DNA from: Gracilibacteraceae bacterium
Lineage (GTDB): Bacteria > Bacillota > Desulfitobacteriia > Desulfitobacteriales > Syntrophobotulaceae
Assembly: GCA_031270805.1 (NCBI GenBank)
Contig: JAISWK010000154.1
Coordinates: 1-35,362, forward strand
Length of the DNA: 35,362 bases
Direction: 5' to 3'
The translations under genes were made by a program, and so were the position numbers. The notes beneath the pieces are model-generated. The model was not told the origin of the DNA, ran no database searches, and saw nothing but the letters and a program-made list of their open reading frames with translations. Shown one piece after another: positions 18,396-27,338 of this stretch. Positions within the stretch are counted from its first letter, which is position 1; each line of letters starts with the position of its first letter.

Positions 18396-18704
18396 ACAAT
18401 GTACAATTCACAATTCACAATTCACAATTGGGAGAGCGTAGGGGACGATGGCAATCGTCCCCTACGATGTCCTGGGTTGCTGTCAATGCTTTTTCACACA
18501 GTCTGCCGGCCCCATTTTGTCCCGTTCCCGGACACGGGTCTTTTTTAGTAGGCAAAAGAGTCAATTGCGGGCGTGTATCGGGACACGGGCGCGCAATGGC
18601 AGCGACCTACTAGGGAGGACGACCACCCCGCCGCTTCGCGGCACCCCTCCAAAGGAGGGGAATCTCCCCCATTGTGCATTGTGCATTGTGCATTGTGAAT
18701 TGTT
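18396..18704. repeat. Composite intergenic element with inverted heptamer arrays
   Basis: Left array acaatgt-(acaattc)x3-acaattg (18396-18430); perfect 13-bp stem cgtaggggacgat-ggca-atcgtcccctacg (18437-18466); right TIR ctttttcacacagtctgcc (18489-18507); 42-44 bp module; right array (cattgtg)x4-aattgtt (18670-18704). Confidence 0.85.
18622..18663. repeat. 42-bp repeat gaccaccccgccgcttcgcggcacccctccaaaggaggggaatc, also at about 12730-12773
   Basis: Identical stretch in both intergenic regions; contains gccgcttcgcggc and cccctcc-aaa-ggagggg hairpins. Confidence 0.9.
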
Positions 18705-21666
18705 ATATGCTCCTCAATAGCTCCCCCGCGATATCCATATTTTCGATTCGCATAACGCTTTCTTCCGCTGTACCATAGCTGAGAAGATTGATACTTCCGA
18801 ACCATACGACCCGCTGATCCATAATCGCGAATTTCTGATGGATTCGGTCTTTGGTTTTCACTGTAATGCCATGTTTTGTAAGTAGCGCAATACACTCCGC
18901 GATTTTCGCCATATCCTTTTCGGCATAATTATCAGGCGGTTTTGTAACCACCGTAACCTTCGCGTTGGCGGCAGCCATATAATTCAAAGCGGACAAGATC
19001 CGCCGCTTTGTTACAAATGGGCTGACAATCAAAATTTCAGCTTGAGCCGCTAAAATATCAGCGGAATAAATCGGGAAGAACGTATTTTTGTCAAAAATTG
19101 CATGAACTTCTTCCAACGGCTGTGGCGTTCCCTTCGCTTTGTATCCGATGGCGGCGTAGCCTCTCAGTCGCTTTTGATACATTTTTTCCAGCATCTCCAC
19201 ATGAACATCTACATAATCATAAACTTGAACTTCACTCTTGCCTTCATATAAACGGTGCAAGCGCCCGGCGTACTGTTGGAGTGTTCCTTTCCACGATATG
19301 GGCATGGCGAGAAAAAGCGTGTCTAAGCGTGGCATATCAAAGCCTTCGCCTACATATTTCCCTGTGGCCACAAGGGCAAACGGCTCATCGTCAGGAATAT
19401 CTGCAACAAATTGCAGGGTTTCGCGCTTTTTCTTCTGGAGGCCTCCGCCTGTTAAAGCTAATACGTTTTTTATGTGTCGTCCCAACCGCTCTGTCAGATA
19501 ATCCACATGGGCGGTGCGTTCGGTAAGGATTATAGGATTTCTCCCCTGTTCCACAGCGGAAATGACATCATCCACGATTAGATTATTGCGAAGTTCACTG
19601 TTTTGAATATCATCACAAACCTCATGAAACTCCCACTTGCCATCACGATGGGCAGGCTTTTGAAAGCGGGTAAATCGTGGGATAATGAAGTGCTCAAACG
19701 GGCGTGTCTCCGCTTGCTTTTTCGCATCCACGCGATAACGGATTTTTCCGCAGTGCATATAAATAATGGGATGATGACCGTCCTGTCGCGTTGGCGTTGC
19801 GGTCAGGCCATAAACATATTTGGCGTTTACGGTTTTCAGTACTTGCTCAAAACTGAATGCCGACACATGATGACATTCGTCCACAATTACCATGCCGTAA
19901 TTTCTCACCAGCTCCTTGACCTCATCCCCGGATACTAAAGACTGCATAACTGCCACATCTATAATACCGCTCGGATTGTTTTTGCCCCCGCCGATTTGAC
20001 CGATGATAGCTTTCTTGCGGTTACGCCCCTTGGGTGTGAGTTCGATTATCGGTTCTTCATTGATTATTAAAAACTCATTCAGTCTCTCTATCCACTGGGA
20101 CAATAAATTTGTACGGTGTACCAAAATCAGCGTATTTACCTTACGGTTCGCTATGCAATTTGCCCCGATAACGGTTTTCCCAAACGCCGTGGCAGCGGAC
20201 AAAACACCATTGTTATGTATCAAAAGCGCCTCCGTAGCCTGTTGCTGTTCGCCGCGCAGCTCACCTTTAAATTCAACATCGATCCTGCGCCCTCTATTGG
20301 TTTCATCATTGCATTGTATCCTGACGCCGCTATCTTGCAAAAGTTCACAGACCTCGTCTTCCAAACCGCGCGGCAAAGATAAATATTGTTCAGTTTCGTC
20401 AGAGCAGAAAATAACCCTTGCTTTACCGAACGTAGAAAGCCGCATCGCCTGCGCCTTGTAAAAATCAGGGTTGCGAAACGCCGCCAAACGTTTCAGCGTG
20501 TTAAGCGCGGGGCTTGAAATTCCTGCCTTCTCAACGTATAACATATTGGCGCGGACAATTTTTACCGTATCCGGGAAGTCAAATCTCGTTGGCTTTTGTT
20601 CCGGTTTCTTGCCTTCCCACGGGTTTTCCTCCTCGGAATCCCTGCGCAAAGTACCAAGCTCGCCTGACGGCGACAATTGCTTAATAAACGACTCTATTTC
20701 TTCCAGCGTATATTTATTGACTTTGGACAAATAGTTCCACTGGTCAGCATAGGCATTGAAATTTTCATCAACAAATGCGCTGTTCCCATGTCCGCGAGGT
20801 ATTTTTTGTAACGGAAGTGCGATTAAGTTGCCGAATCCGCCCTTTGGCAATGTGTCTTGATTAGGAATCATTCTGTCATACGTCTTAAATGACAACTCAT
20901 GATGGCGGCTCATAGTATGAGTAATCAGACTGCTGCCAAATTTCCGCGCTGTGACTGCCGGAATGTTTTCGGCAAAGAAGATCCAGAAGTGAATCCCCTT
21001 GCCGGAACGTGAACGTTCCACCGCCATGCTTATGCCTTTTTCAGCGCAAACCTCGCGAATAGCGGTAACATCGCGGCGCAAATCCTCCGGGCTATAATCT
21101 TTGCCATCGAAGTCGAAGGCCAAAAATCTGCAGGTTTCATCAGGAAACATCGGATACAGTCCGGCGGTCAGCTGCCCTTTCAGATGTTTTTCAACTGCGC
21201 CCGCATCATACTTCGCAAAATTCTGATTAGGACATTCCCCGCATTTCATCTTACCGCCGCCAAATTTTGGGCAAAGTGGCGACCATTCGTTTTGGCAGAC
21301 GGGAACATATCCGGCAGAGCCTTTTTTATCGTTTTCCCATCGTTTGGCGTAAACGTCGTCACGTCCCACAAACAACGACATAAACAGTTCCACTTTTTCG
21401 GCCGGCGTACTGTAATTATGAATACCCGTCGGCGGTTCCTGTACAAGCTCGTCAATATGTGTGAACCGTTTGACATGACACCCGTTGCGTTCGACAATGT
21501 CGTCCCACATCGCCGCCGGACGCGCCCAAAACCCGCCATTGCTGGACGATGCCCGGTAAATCACCACTTCCTCATGCGTTTCGCTGTGGGTCGCCGTGCC
21601 GATAACTTCGTATTCGTCACCTTTGAAGTGAACGTATTTACCCGGTTTAATCGCCTCGTTTGTCAT
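18703..21666 (-). CDS. Multidomain DUF1653-like / TOTE-type archaeo-eukaryotic primase / SF2 helicase / PLD-family protein
   Basis: N-terminal GKYVHFKGDEYEVIGTATHSETHEEVVIYRA; zinc-like CPKFGGGKMKCGECP; AEP-like FLAFDFDGKDY and SRSGKGIHFWIFF; helicase AATAFGKTVIGA, DECHH, GLTATPTRQDG, QYAGRLHR; PLD HQKFAIMDQRVVWFGSINLLSYG. Confidence 0.85.
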   Translation of the reverse strand: MTNEAIKPGKYVHFKGDEYEVIGTATHSETHEEVVIYRASSSNGGFWARPAAMWDDIVERNGCHVKRFTHIDELVQEPPTGIHNYSTPAEKVELFMSLFVGRDDVYAKRWENDKKGSAGYVPVCQNEWSPLCPKFGGGKMKCGECPNQNFAKYDAGAVEKHLKGQLTAGLYPMFPDETCRFLAFDFDGKDYSPEDLRRDVTAIREVCAEKGISMAVERSRSGKGIHFWIFFAENIPAVTARKFGSSLITHTMSRHHELSFKTYDRMIPNQDTLPKGGFGNLIALPLQKIPRGHGNSAFVDENFNAYADQWNYLSKVNKYTLEEIESFIKQLSPSGELGTLRRDSEEENPWEGKKPEQKPTRFDFPDTVKIVRANMLYVEKAGISSPALNTLKRLAAFRNPDFYKAQAMRLSTFGKARVIFCSDETEQYLSLPRGLEDEVCELLQDSGVRIQCNDETNRGRRIDVEFKGELRGEQQQATEALLIHNNGVLSAATAFGKTVIGANCIANRKVNTLILVHRTNLLSQWIERLNEFLIINEEPIIELTPKGRNRKKAIIGQIGGGKNNPSGIIDVAVMQSLVSGDEVKELVRNYGMVIVDECHHVSAFSFEQVLKTVNAKYVYGLTATPTRQDGHHPIIYMHCGKIRYRVDAKKQAETRPFEHFIIPRFTRFQKPAHRDGKWEFHEVCDDIQNSELRNNLIVDDVISAVEQGRNPIILTERTAHVDYLTERLGRHIKNVLALTGGGLQKKKRETLQFVADIPDDEPFALVATGKYVGEGFDMPRLDTLFLAMPISWKGTLQQYAGRLHRLYEGKSEVQVYDYVDVHVEMLEKMYQKRLRGYAAIGYKAKGTPQPLEEVHAIFDKNTFFPIYSADILAAQAEILIVSPFVTKRRILSALNYMAAANAKVTVVTKPPDNYAEKDMAKIAECIALLTKHGITVKTKDRIHQKFAIMDQRVVWFGSINLLSYGTAEESVMRIENMDIAGELLRSI

Positions 21667-23012
21667 ATTTTGTAAATTCGCTCCCGGTTTTCCCGTACAT
21701 TCTTCATCGCGTTGCGCGTATCCACCACGAGATCCGCGTGCCGGGCGACCAGTTCATAATCCACCGCGCTGTGGTCGGTCAGGATCAGCACACAATCCGC
21801 CGCCGCCAGAGCCTCCGGCGTAAGCACCCGGCTTTCCAGGCGCTCGCCGTCGCGCATTTCCAGCTCCGGGGCCCAGGGATCGCTGTAACTGAGCCGCGCC
21901 CCGTCCCGGCGCAGCAGTTCCATGATGATGAGGGCCGGCGACTCCCGCACATCGGCAATGTCTTTTTTATAGGCGACGCCGAGGACGAAAATCCGCGCCT
22001 CCCGCAGGCTTTTTTTCCGCGTGTTCAGCGCCTGATACACTTTTCTCACCACGTAGTAGCTCACTTCGACGTTGATTTCACCGGCCAGTTCGATGAAGCG
22101 CGTGTGAAAATCATATTCCCGCGCTTTCCAGGTCAGGTAAAAGGGGTCGATCGGGATGCAGTGCCCGCCGACTCCGGGGCCGGGGTAAAATGTGTGGATC
22201 CCAAACGGTTTGGTCGCCGCCGCGTCCACTATTTCCCAGACATCCAAACCCATGCGGTCGCAGAGCAGCATCAATTCATTCACCAGCGCGATATTCACGG
22301 CGCGATAAGTATTTTCAAACACTTTCGTCAACTCCGCCGCCGCCGGAGAACTGACGGGGACTACGGCCAGGATCGTCTGGGCGTAAAAGGCGCAGGCTAT
22401 TTCCAGGCAGGCCGGCGTCACGCCGCCGACGACCTTGTTCGTGTTCCGGGTCGTAAAACGCTTGTTGCCGGGATCGACGCGCTCCGGCGAAAAAGCGAGA
22501 AAGAAATCCTGCCCGACCTGCAGGCCCGAGGCCGCCAGCAAAGGGAGGATCACTTCCTCCGTCGTGCCGGGGTAAGTAGTGCTTTCCAGCGTGATGAGCT
22601 GACCGGGGCGAAGGTAGCGGCCCGCCTGCCGCGCCGCCGCCTGCATATAGGAAATGTCCGGATCGCGTGTGGGCGTCAGCGGCGTCGGTACGCAAATAAC
22701 CACGACGTCGCAGTCCGCCAGCGCGGCGAAATCCGTCACGGCGCGCAGCCTGCCCGCGGCGGCCAATTCCCGCAATTCGTCGTCCCGCACGTCGCCGATG
22801 TAGTTTTCCCCGGCGTTCACCTGCCGCACCCGCTCGGCGCTGACGTCAAATCCAGTGACCCTAAAGCCGACCTTGCCTTTTTCCACCGCCAGCGGCAATC
22901 CCACGTAACCCAAGCCGACGACGCCGACGTGAGCGGAATGGTCCTCCACTTTTTGCTTCAGCGCCAGAGCGATGGGCTGGGTTGAGTCAATGACCTGTTT
23001 TACCTTGTACAT
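21663..23012 (-). CDS. wecC: UDP-N-acetyl-D-mannosamine/glucosamine 6-dehydrogenase family
   Basis: VGVVGLGYVGLPLAVEKGKVGFRVTGFD, ESTTYPGTTEEVILP, GPGVGGHCIPIDPFYLTWKA; RBS ggggggaagc before ATG at 23012. Confidence 0.88.
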   Translation of the reverse strand: MYKVKQVIDSTQPIALALKQKVEDHSAHVGVVGLGYVGLPLAVEKGKVGFRVTGFDVSAERVRQVNAGENYIGDVRDDELRELAAAGRLRAVTDFAALADCDVVVICVPTPLTPTRDPDISYMQAAARQAGRYLRPGQLITLESTTYPGTTEEVILPLLAASGLQVGQDFFLAFSPERVDPGNKRFTTRNTNKVVGGVTPACLEIACAFYAQTILAVVPVSSPAAAELTKVFENTYRAVNIALVNELMLLCDRMGLDVWEIVDAAATKPFGIHTFYPGPGVGGHCIPIDPFYLTWKAREYDFHTRFIELAGEINVEVSYYVVRKVYQALNTRKKSLREARIFVLGVAYKKDIADVRESPALIIMELLRRDGARLSYSDPWAPELEMRDGERLESRVLTPEALAAADCVLILTDHSAVDYELVARHADLVVDTRNAMKNVRENRERIYKI

Positions 23013-23036
23013 GCTTCCCCCCAACATGGGTTTCGC

Positions 23037-24002
23037 CTAAATACCCTTGAACCATTGCACCGCCGTCTCCGGGCCGCGCTTTTCCACGGTCACGGCGTCA
23101 AAACGCATGGCGGGCCATTCCCGGTACCCCTTAGCTTTTAAAAAAAACAAAGCCACCCGCTCCATTCTCTTTCGTTTGGCCGGGGTCAGATTTTCCGCTG
23201 CCCGGCCGCGCCGGGCGGAAAGGCGTGATTTGACTTCAATAAAGACTAACATTTCTCCGTCCTGGGCGATGATGTCGATTTCGCCGCCCCGGACGCGATA
23301 GTTGCGCTCCAAGACCGATAGGCCGGCCGCGCGCAGATAATCGGCGGCGATGCTTTCACCGCGCGCGCCCAGAGTTTTCCCTTCCGGCGCCGCGCCGCCC
23401 CCTTCCGCCGCCAGCAGCACCGGAGCGAAAGTGCGCCGATGCTCAGCGCAGGGGCCGTGTTGGCGCAGGGCTTGCAGATGCGCCGCCGTGCCGTAGCCTT
23501 TATGCCGGTCAAAGCCGTATTGCGGGTAAGTCTGATGCAACTCCGTCATGTATTTGTCCCGCTCCGTTTTGGCCAGGATCGAGGCGGCGGCAATGCTCGC
23601 GCACAGGCCGTCTCCGCCGATCAGCGTCCGTTGGGGCACTGTGAGCGCCAACCGATCCCGCCCGTCAATCAGAGCGTAGTCCGCCGGCGGGTTCAGCGCG
23701 GCCAGTGCGCGGATCATAGCCAGTTTTGTCGCCTGCAGTATGTTCAATTCGTCTATTTCCGCGACTTCCGCCCGCCCCAGGGCCCAGGCGGCGGCGCCGG
23801 CCCGGATAGCGGCGTTCAATTCTTCCCGGCGGGCGGGGCTCAGTTTTTTGGAGTCGTTCAGCCCCCGCAGATCAAACCGGCGCGGCAAAACACAAGCCCC
23901 GGCCAGCACCGGCCCGGCCAACGGCCCGCGTCCCGCTTCGTCCACCCCCGCGACAGCGATATAACCCTGCCGCCACAGCAGCTCTTCCGTCGCGAAATCC
24001 AT
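23037..24002 (-). CDS. rnhB: Fusion protein: ribonuclease HII and YraN (UPF0102) endonuclease-like domain
   Basis: RNase HII GVDEAGRGPLAGPV, LNDSKKLSPARREEL, YPQYGFDRHKGYGTAAHLQAL; then YraN LGARGESIAADYLRAAGLSVLERNYRVRGGEIDIIAQDGEMLVFIEVKSR in one frame. Confidence 0.93.
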   Translation of the reverse strand: MDFATEELLWRQGYIAVAGVDEAGRGPLAGPVLAGACVLPRRFDLRGLNDSKKLSPARREELNAAIRAGAAAWALGRAEVAEIDELNILQATKLAMIRALAALNPPADYALIDGRDRLALTVPQRTLIGGDGLCASIAAASILAKTERDKYMTELHQTYPQYGFDRHKGYGTAAHLQALRQHGPCAEHRRTFAPVLLAAEGGGAAPEGKTLGARGESIAADYLRAAGLSVLERNYRVRGGEIDIIAQDGEMLVFIEVKSRLSARRGRAAENLTPAKRKRMERVALFFLKAKGYREWPAMRFDAVTVEKRGPETAVQWFKGI

Positions 24003-24012
24003 ATTGCCGCTC

Positions 24013-24831
24013 CTAATCCAATGTCACCCGGCCGATTTTACCGGCGCGGAATTCTTTGAGCAAAACCTGCGCTGCCCGGAGAGCGTCCACTTCACCGCCG
24101 CGCCCGAGGCGCCCGCGGCGGCGGCCGACGTCTTCCAGGGTGACTTCGTCCGTCGCGGTGTTATAGCAAGTCCGGAGGGTTTCGCCATAATTTTGCCGCA
24201 AAAAACGGAGCAGCCACTCCGCCAATTCCTCCAGGTCGAAAACTTCGTCCCGGATCGCCCCTGTCGCCGCCAATTTGCGCGCCGTTTCCCCATCCTCGAA
24301 TTTGGGCCAGAGTACCCCCGGCGTGTCCAGCAGTTCCAAGCGCTCGTGCAGTCTGATCCACTGGGCGCCGCGCGTCACCCCCGGTTTGGCGCCGGTTTTG
24401 GCCGGCGCTCCCCCGGTCAGGCGGTTGATCAGGGACGACTTGCCTATATTGGGGATGCCTACGACCATAACCCGCAGGGGCCTGGCCCGGAGGCCGCGAG
24501 CCGCGTCTCTGGCCCGGCGCGCGCCGGCCAGTTTATCCAGCGCCGGCACGATGCGCCCTATGCCTTGACCGGTGGCCGCGCTGGTCTCCAGCACCGGGTA
24601 ATCGCCGCCCAGGCCGGTAGTCCAGGAGCGCAGACGGCGCAGATCGGCCAGGTCGGCCTTGTTCAGGATGAGCAGACGCGGCCTGTCCCGGAGCAATCCG
24701 TTCAAAAGCGGACTGCGGCTGCTCGCGGGGGCGCGGGCGTCCGCCAGTTCCAGCACCGCGTCCATCCACGCCAGCTGTTCCGCGATTTTATGCCTGGTTT
24801 TGGCCATATGGCCGGGATACCACTGGATCAT
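24013..24831 (-). CDS. ylqF: Ribosome biogenesis GTPase YlqF/RbgA
   Basis: MIQWYPGHMAKTRHKI, circularly permuted GTPase motifs LNKADLAD, VVGIPNIGKSSLINRL, DTPGVLWPKF; RBS ggag upstream of ATG 24831. Confidence 0.95.
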   Translation of the reverse strand: MIQWYPGHMAKTRHKIAEQLAWMDAVLELADARAPASSRSPLLNGLLRDRPRLLILNKADLADLRRLRSWTTGLGGDYPVLETSAATGQGIGRIVPALDKLAGARRARDAARGLRARPLRVMVVGIPNIGKSSLINRLTGGAPAKTGAKPGVTRGAQWIRLHERLELLDTPGVLWPKFEDGETARKLAATGAIRDEVFDLEELAEWLLRFLRQNYGETLRTCYNTATDEVTLEDVGRRRGRLGRGGEVDALRAAQVLLKEFRAGKIGRVTLD

Positions 24832-24927
24832 TGCTCCTGCCTCAAACACAAAAGAACCGACGCGCCTGACGCCGGTCTTCGCCGCCATCTCAAAGGGCAG
24901 CGGCAAGCCGCCGGCGGGGCGCCGCAG

Positions 24928-25269
24928 CTAGCGCCGCTCGCGGATACGCGCCGCCTTACCGGAAAGCCCGCGCAGATAGTACAGTTTCGCTCTGCGCACG
25001 ATACCCCGGCGAACCAGTTCCAGCCTGTCTATCCGTGGCGAGTGCAGGGGAAAAGTTCTTTCCACGCCGACGCCGTTCGTGACACGGCGCACAGTGAATG
25101 TTTCCCGCAGACCGTCCCCCCGCCGTTTGATCACCACGCCTTCAAAAACCTGAATGCGCTCCCGCGCGCCTTCGACGATTTTGACATGTACCTTCAACGT
25201 GTCGCCGGGCCGAAAAACCGGTATATCTTTTTTCATCTGCTCTTCTTCAACCAGACGAATATAATCCAT
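24928..25269 (-). CDS. rplS: 50S ribosomal protein L19
   Basis: [63 protein letters not shown]...[14 protein letters not shown]. Confidence 0.97.
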   Translation of the reverse strand: MDYIRLVEEEQMKKDIPVFRPGDTLKVHVKIVEGARERIQVFEGVVIKRRGDGLRETFTVRRVTNGVGVERTFPLHSPRIDRLELVRRGIVRRAKLYYLRGLSGKAARIRERR

Positions 25270-25353
25270 TGGCTCTCCTCCTCCCTTGTGTAATGCAAAT
25301 CTCATACATTTTAGCACAGGACGGGCGGAGACGCAAGGATTCTTTTTTTGTCG

Positions 25354-26043
25354 TCAAATCGGCTTCGTCTTGATCGGCCCCAGACCGGCGCAGTAGACAA
25401 GCACGCCCAAAATCAGGCAGGACAATATCTGAACCGCGGCGACGTCGTGGAAGATGATCAGGCGAAAGAACCAGGCGAGGGCGGCGCGCAGCTGGGCTAT
25501 CGGCGTGAAGACGGAAATGACGGCTATAATGAGCGCGTCGGCGAGCCAGCCGTACCAGCGCCCCTGCACGAGCGTCAGCGTGTGGGCGACGCAGGCGGCG
25601 AGAAACAGGAAGGCGAACATCTGCCAGAAAGCGACTGCCGCGCCGTTTTGGGCGAAACCGAAAACGTCGAACAGATTGTAGAGCGACGGTTCGCTTGTAT
25701 GCGTCAGCACGAAGGGGTCGACGGCAAGCCACAAAACCAGGCAGGCCAGCGTTGTGAAAAAGGCGGCGCTTGCGTAGGTCAGCAGGCAGCCCTTAAAGTA
25801 ATCAAGGCGCTTGCAGCCCAAATTCAGCAGCTTGGAGAAATTTTTTGCCGCGATGAATATGCCCATGAGCAGGGGCAAAAGGAGCAAATAATTACCGAAG
25901 GCCAAGCCGTTGCTCGGGAGATGCAGGATCACGTTGAGGATAATATCCTGCGCGACAGTGACAAAAAACAGTATCCCGACGATCAAGTACTCTGTCTTGG
26001 CCTGTTGCAAATTAATTTTCACAACACCATTGAGCGTTTTCAT
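25354..26043 (-). CDS. ABC transporter membrane protein, YtrC/D-like
   Basis: About six hydrophobic segments; coupled to the upstream ATPase and GntR genes. Confidence 0.7.
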   Translation of the reverse strand: MKTLNGVVKINLQQAKTEYLIVGILFFVTVAQDIILNVILHLPSNGLAFGNYLLLLPLLMGIFIAAKNFSKLLNLGCKRLDYFKGCLLTYASAAFFTTLACLVLWLAVDPFVLTHTSEPSLYNLFDVFGFAQNGAAVAFWQMFAFLFLAACVAHTLTLVQGRWYGWLADALIIAVISVFTPIAQLRAALAWFFRLIIFHDVAAVQILSCLILGVLVYCAGLGPIKTKPI

Positions 26044-26901
26044 TTACATCGCCTCCCTATTGGTCTGTTCGTCGCCGACAAGGCTGACAAAAAAATCCGT
26101 CAGTCCGAGCGAGGACACGGAATATTCGCCGCCCGCCTCAATGCGCCGGTCAAATACATGCCGCGATAGGAAGCCCCCCGCCTTCGTTTCGGCAATGACC
26201 TTGAGTCCCGCCGTCGCCGCCCGGACGGGTTCGGCCAGACCCGTGACGCAGTAGGCTTTTTCGTCAAGCTCCGCCATAGCGCAAAACAGGGTCAAGCGCC
26301 CTTTGTCTATGATGATCAGCCGCTCCGCCGTTCTCTCGATCTCGTCGATGATATGCGTCGAAACGATTACGGTCTTGCCGCTTTCCGCGCAGCTTTCCCG
26401 CAGCAAGTCGTAAAACACCTTGCGCATGACCGGATCGAACCCGAGTACGGGCTCGTCAAGCAGGAGGATTTCCTTGCCGGACGCCATGGCGATGATGGTG
26501 TTCGCCTTAGCTTTCATGCCGAAGGAAAGCTGTTTGTACCTTTTTGCCCCGTCCAGGTCGAAACGCCCCGCCAGCTCCGCCGCGAAAGCGGCGTCAAAAT
26601 CCGGATTGACGTCCGCGGCGGCCTTGAACAAATCCGCCAGCCGCATATTGAATTGCGCCCCGCCGGTCTCGACGAAATGCACTTCCTCCGGCATGGCGAG
26701 CGGGGCGACCGCTTTGCCGTTCACCGCGACGACGCCTCCGCTTGCCGCGACATGCCCCGCCAGCAGTTTCAGCAGCGTGGTCTTGCCCGCGCCATTGCGG
26801 CCCAAGAGGCAATATATGCCGGGCCGATCGATTGTTAGGGAAAAATCATTCAGCGCGACGGTTCTCCCGTAGCACTTTGTGACACTTGAAAATTCAATCA
26901 T
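26044..26901 (-). CDS. ABC transporter ATP-binding protein
   Basis: Walker A GRNGAGKTTLLKLLAG; LSFGMKAKANTIIAMASGKEILLLDEPVLGFDP. Confidence 0.93.
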   Translation of the reverse strand: MIEFSSVTKCYGRTVALNDFSLTIDRPGIYCLLGRNGAGKTTLLKLLAGHVAASGGVVAVNGKAVAPLAMPEEVHFVETGGAQFNMRLADLFKAAADVNPDFDAAFAAELAGRFDLDGAKRYKQLSFGMKAKANTIIAMASGKEILLLDEPVLGFDPVMRKVFYDLLRESCAESGKTVIVSTHIIDEIERTAERLIIIDKGRLTLFCAMAELDEKAYCVTGLAEPVRAATAGLKVIAETKAGGFLSRHVFDRRIEAGGEYSVSSLGLTDFFVSLVGDEQTNREAM

Positions 26902-27256
26902 TGATACTCTCCTTTAAAATTTTTACCAGCTCGTCGCCTAAAATCCCGATTTTCTTTGCGCCGCTCACAAATTTCGGCACGACTTTTTCAAAGAACGCCG
27001 CCCTTCGCCCCGCCAGAAGCTGTTCTTTGGCCGCCGGGGCGACAGCCATGCCAACGCCGCGTTTTTTGTAGATGATCCCGCGATCCGTCAGCACCCCTAT
27101 CGCCCGCTGCGCCGTCGCCGGGTTGACTGACAGCAGTTTGGAGATTTGCGGTGTGGAGATAATCAGTTCGTCTGCGCCGTACGCCCCGGAAAGGATATCG
27201 TCCTCAATCATTTCAATGATTTGGACAAATACCGGCTTTTCGTCGTGCAAAATCAT
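26894..27256 (-). CDS. GntR-family regulator, YtrA-type
   Basis: VQIIEMIEDDILSGAYGADELIISTPQISKLLSVNPATAQRAIGVLTDRGIIYKKRGVGMAV; 120 aa; overlaps ABC ATPase gene. Confidence 0.92.
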   Translation of the reverse strand: MILHDEKPVFVQIIEMIEDDILSGAYGADELIISTPQISKLLSVNPATAQRAIGVLTDRGIIYKKRGVGMAVAPAAKEQLLAGRRAAFFEKVVPKFVSGAKKIGILGDELVKILKESIND

Positions 27257-27282
27257 TACCTCCCATTGTTGTGCGCGTTCAG

Positions 27283-27308
27283 TAGTTAATTGGTTAAATC
27301 ATTAACTA
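27283..27308. promoter_or_regulatory. Candidate YtrA/GntR operator upstream of the ABC operon
   Basis: Inverted repeat tagttaat-N10-attaacta just upstream of the regulator start. Confidence 0.55.
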
Positions 27309-27338
27309 ATGATAGTATACCCCCCGCCGGCAGTTTTG

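Noticed and set aside
21660-25293. Long + strand ORFs (441 and 429 aa) opposite wecC, ylqF and rplS
   Set aside because: Antisense shadows; real genes are on the minus strand with recognisable motifs and ribosome-binding sites.
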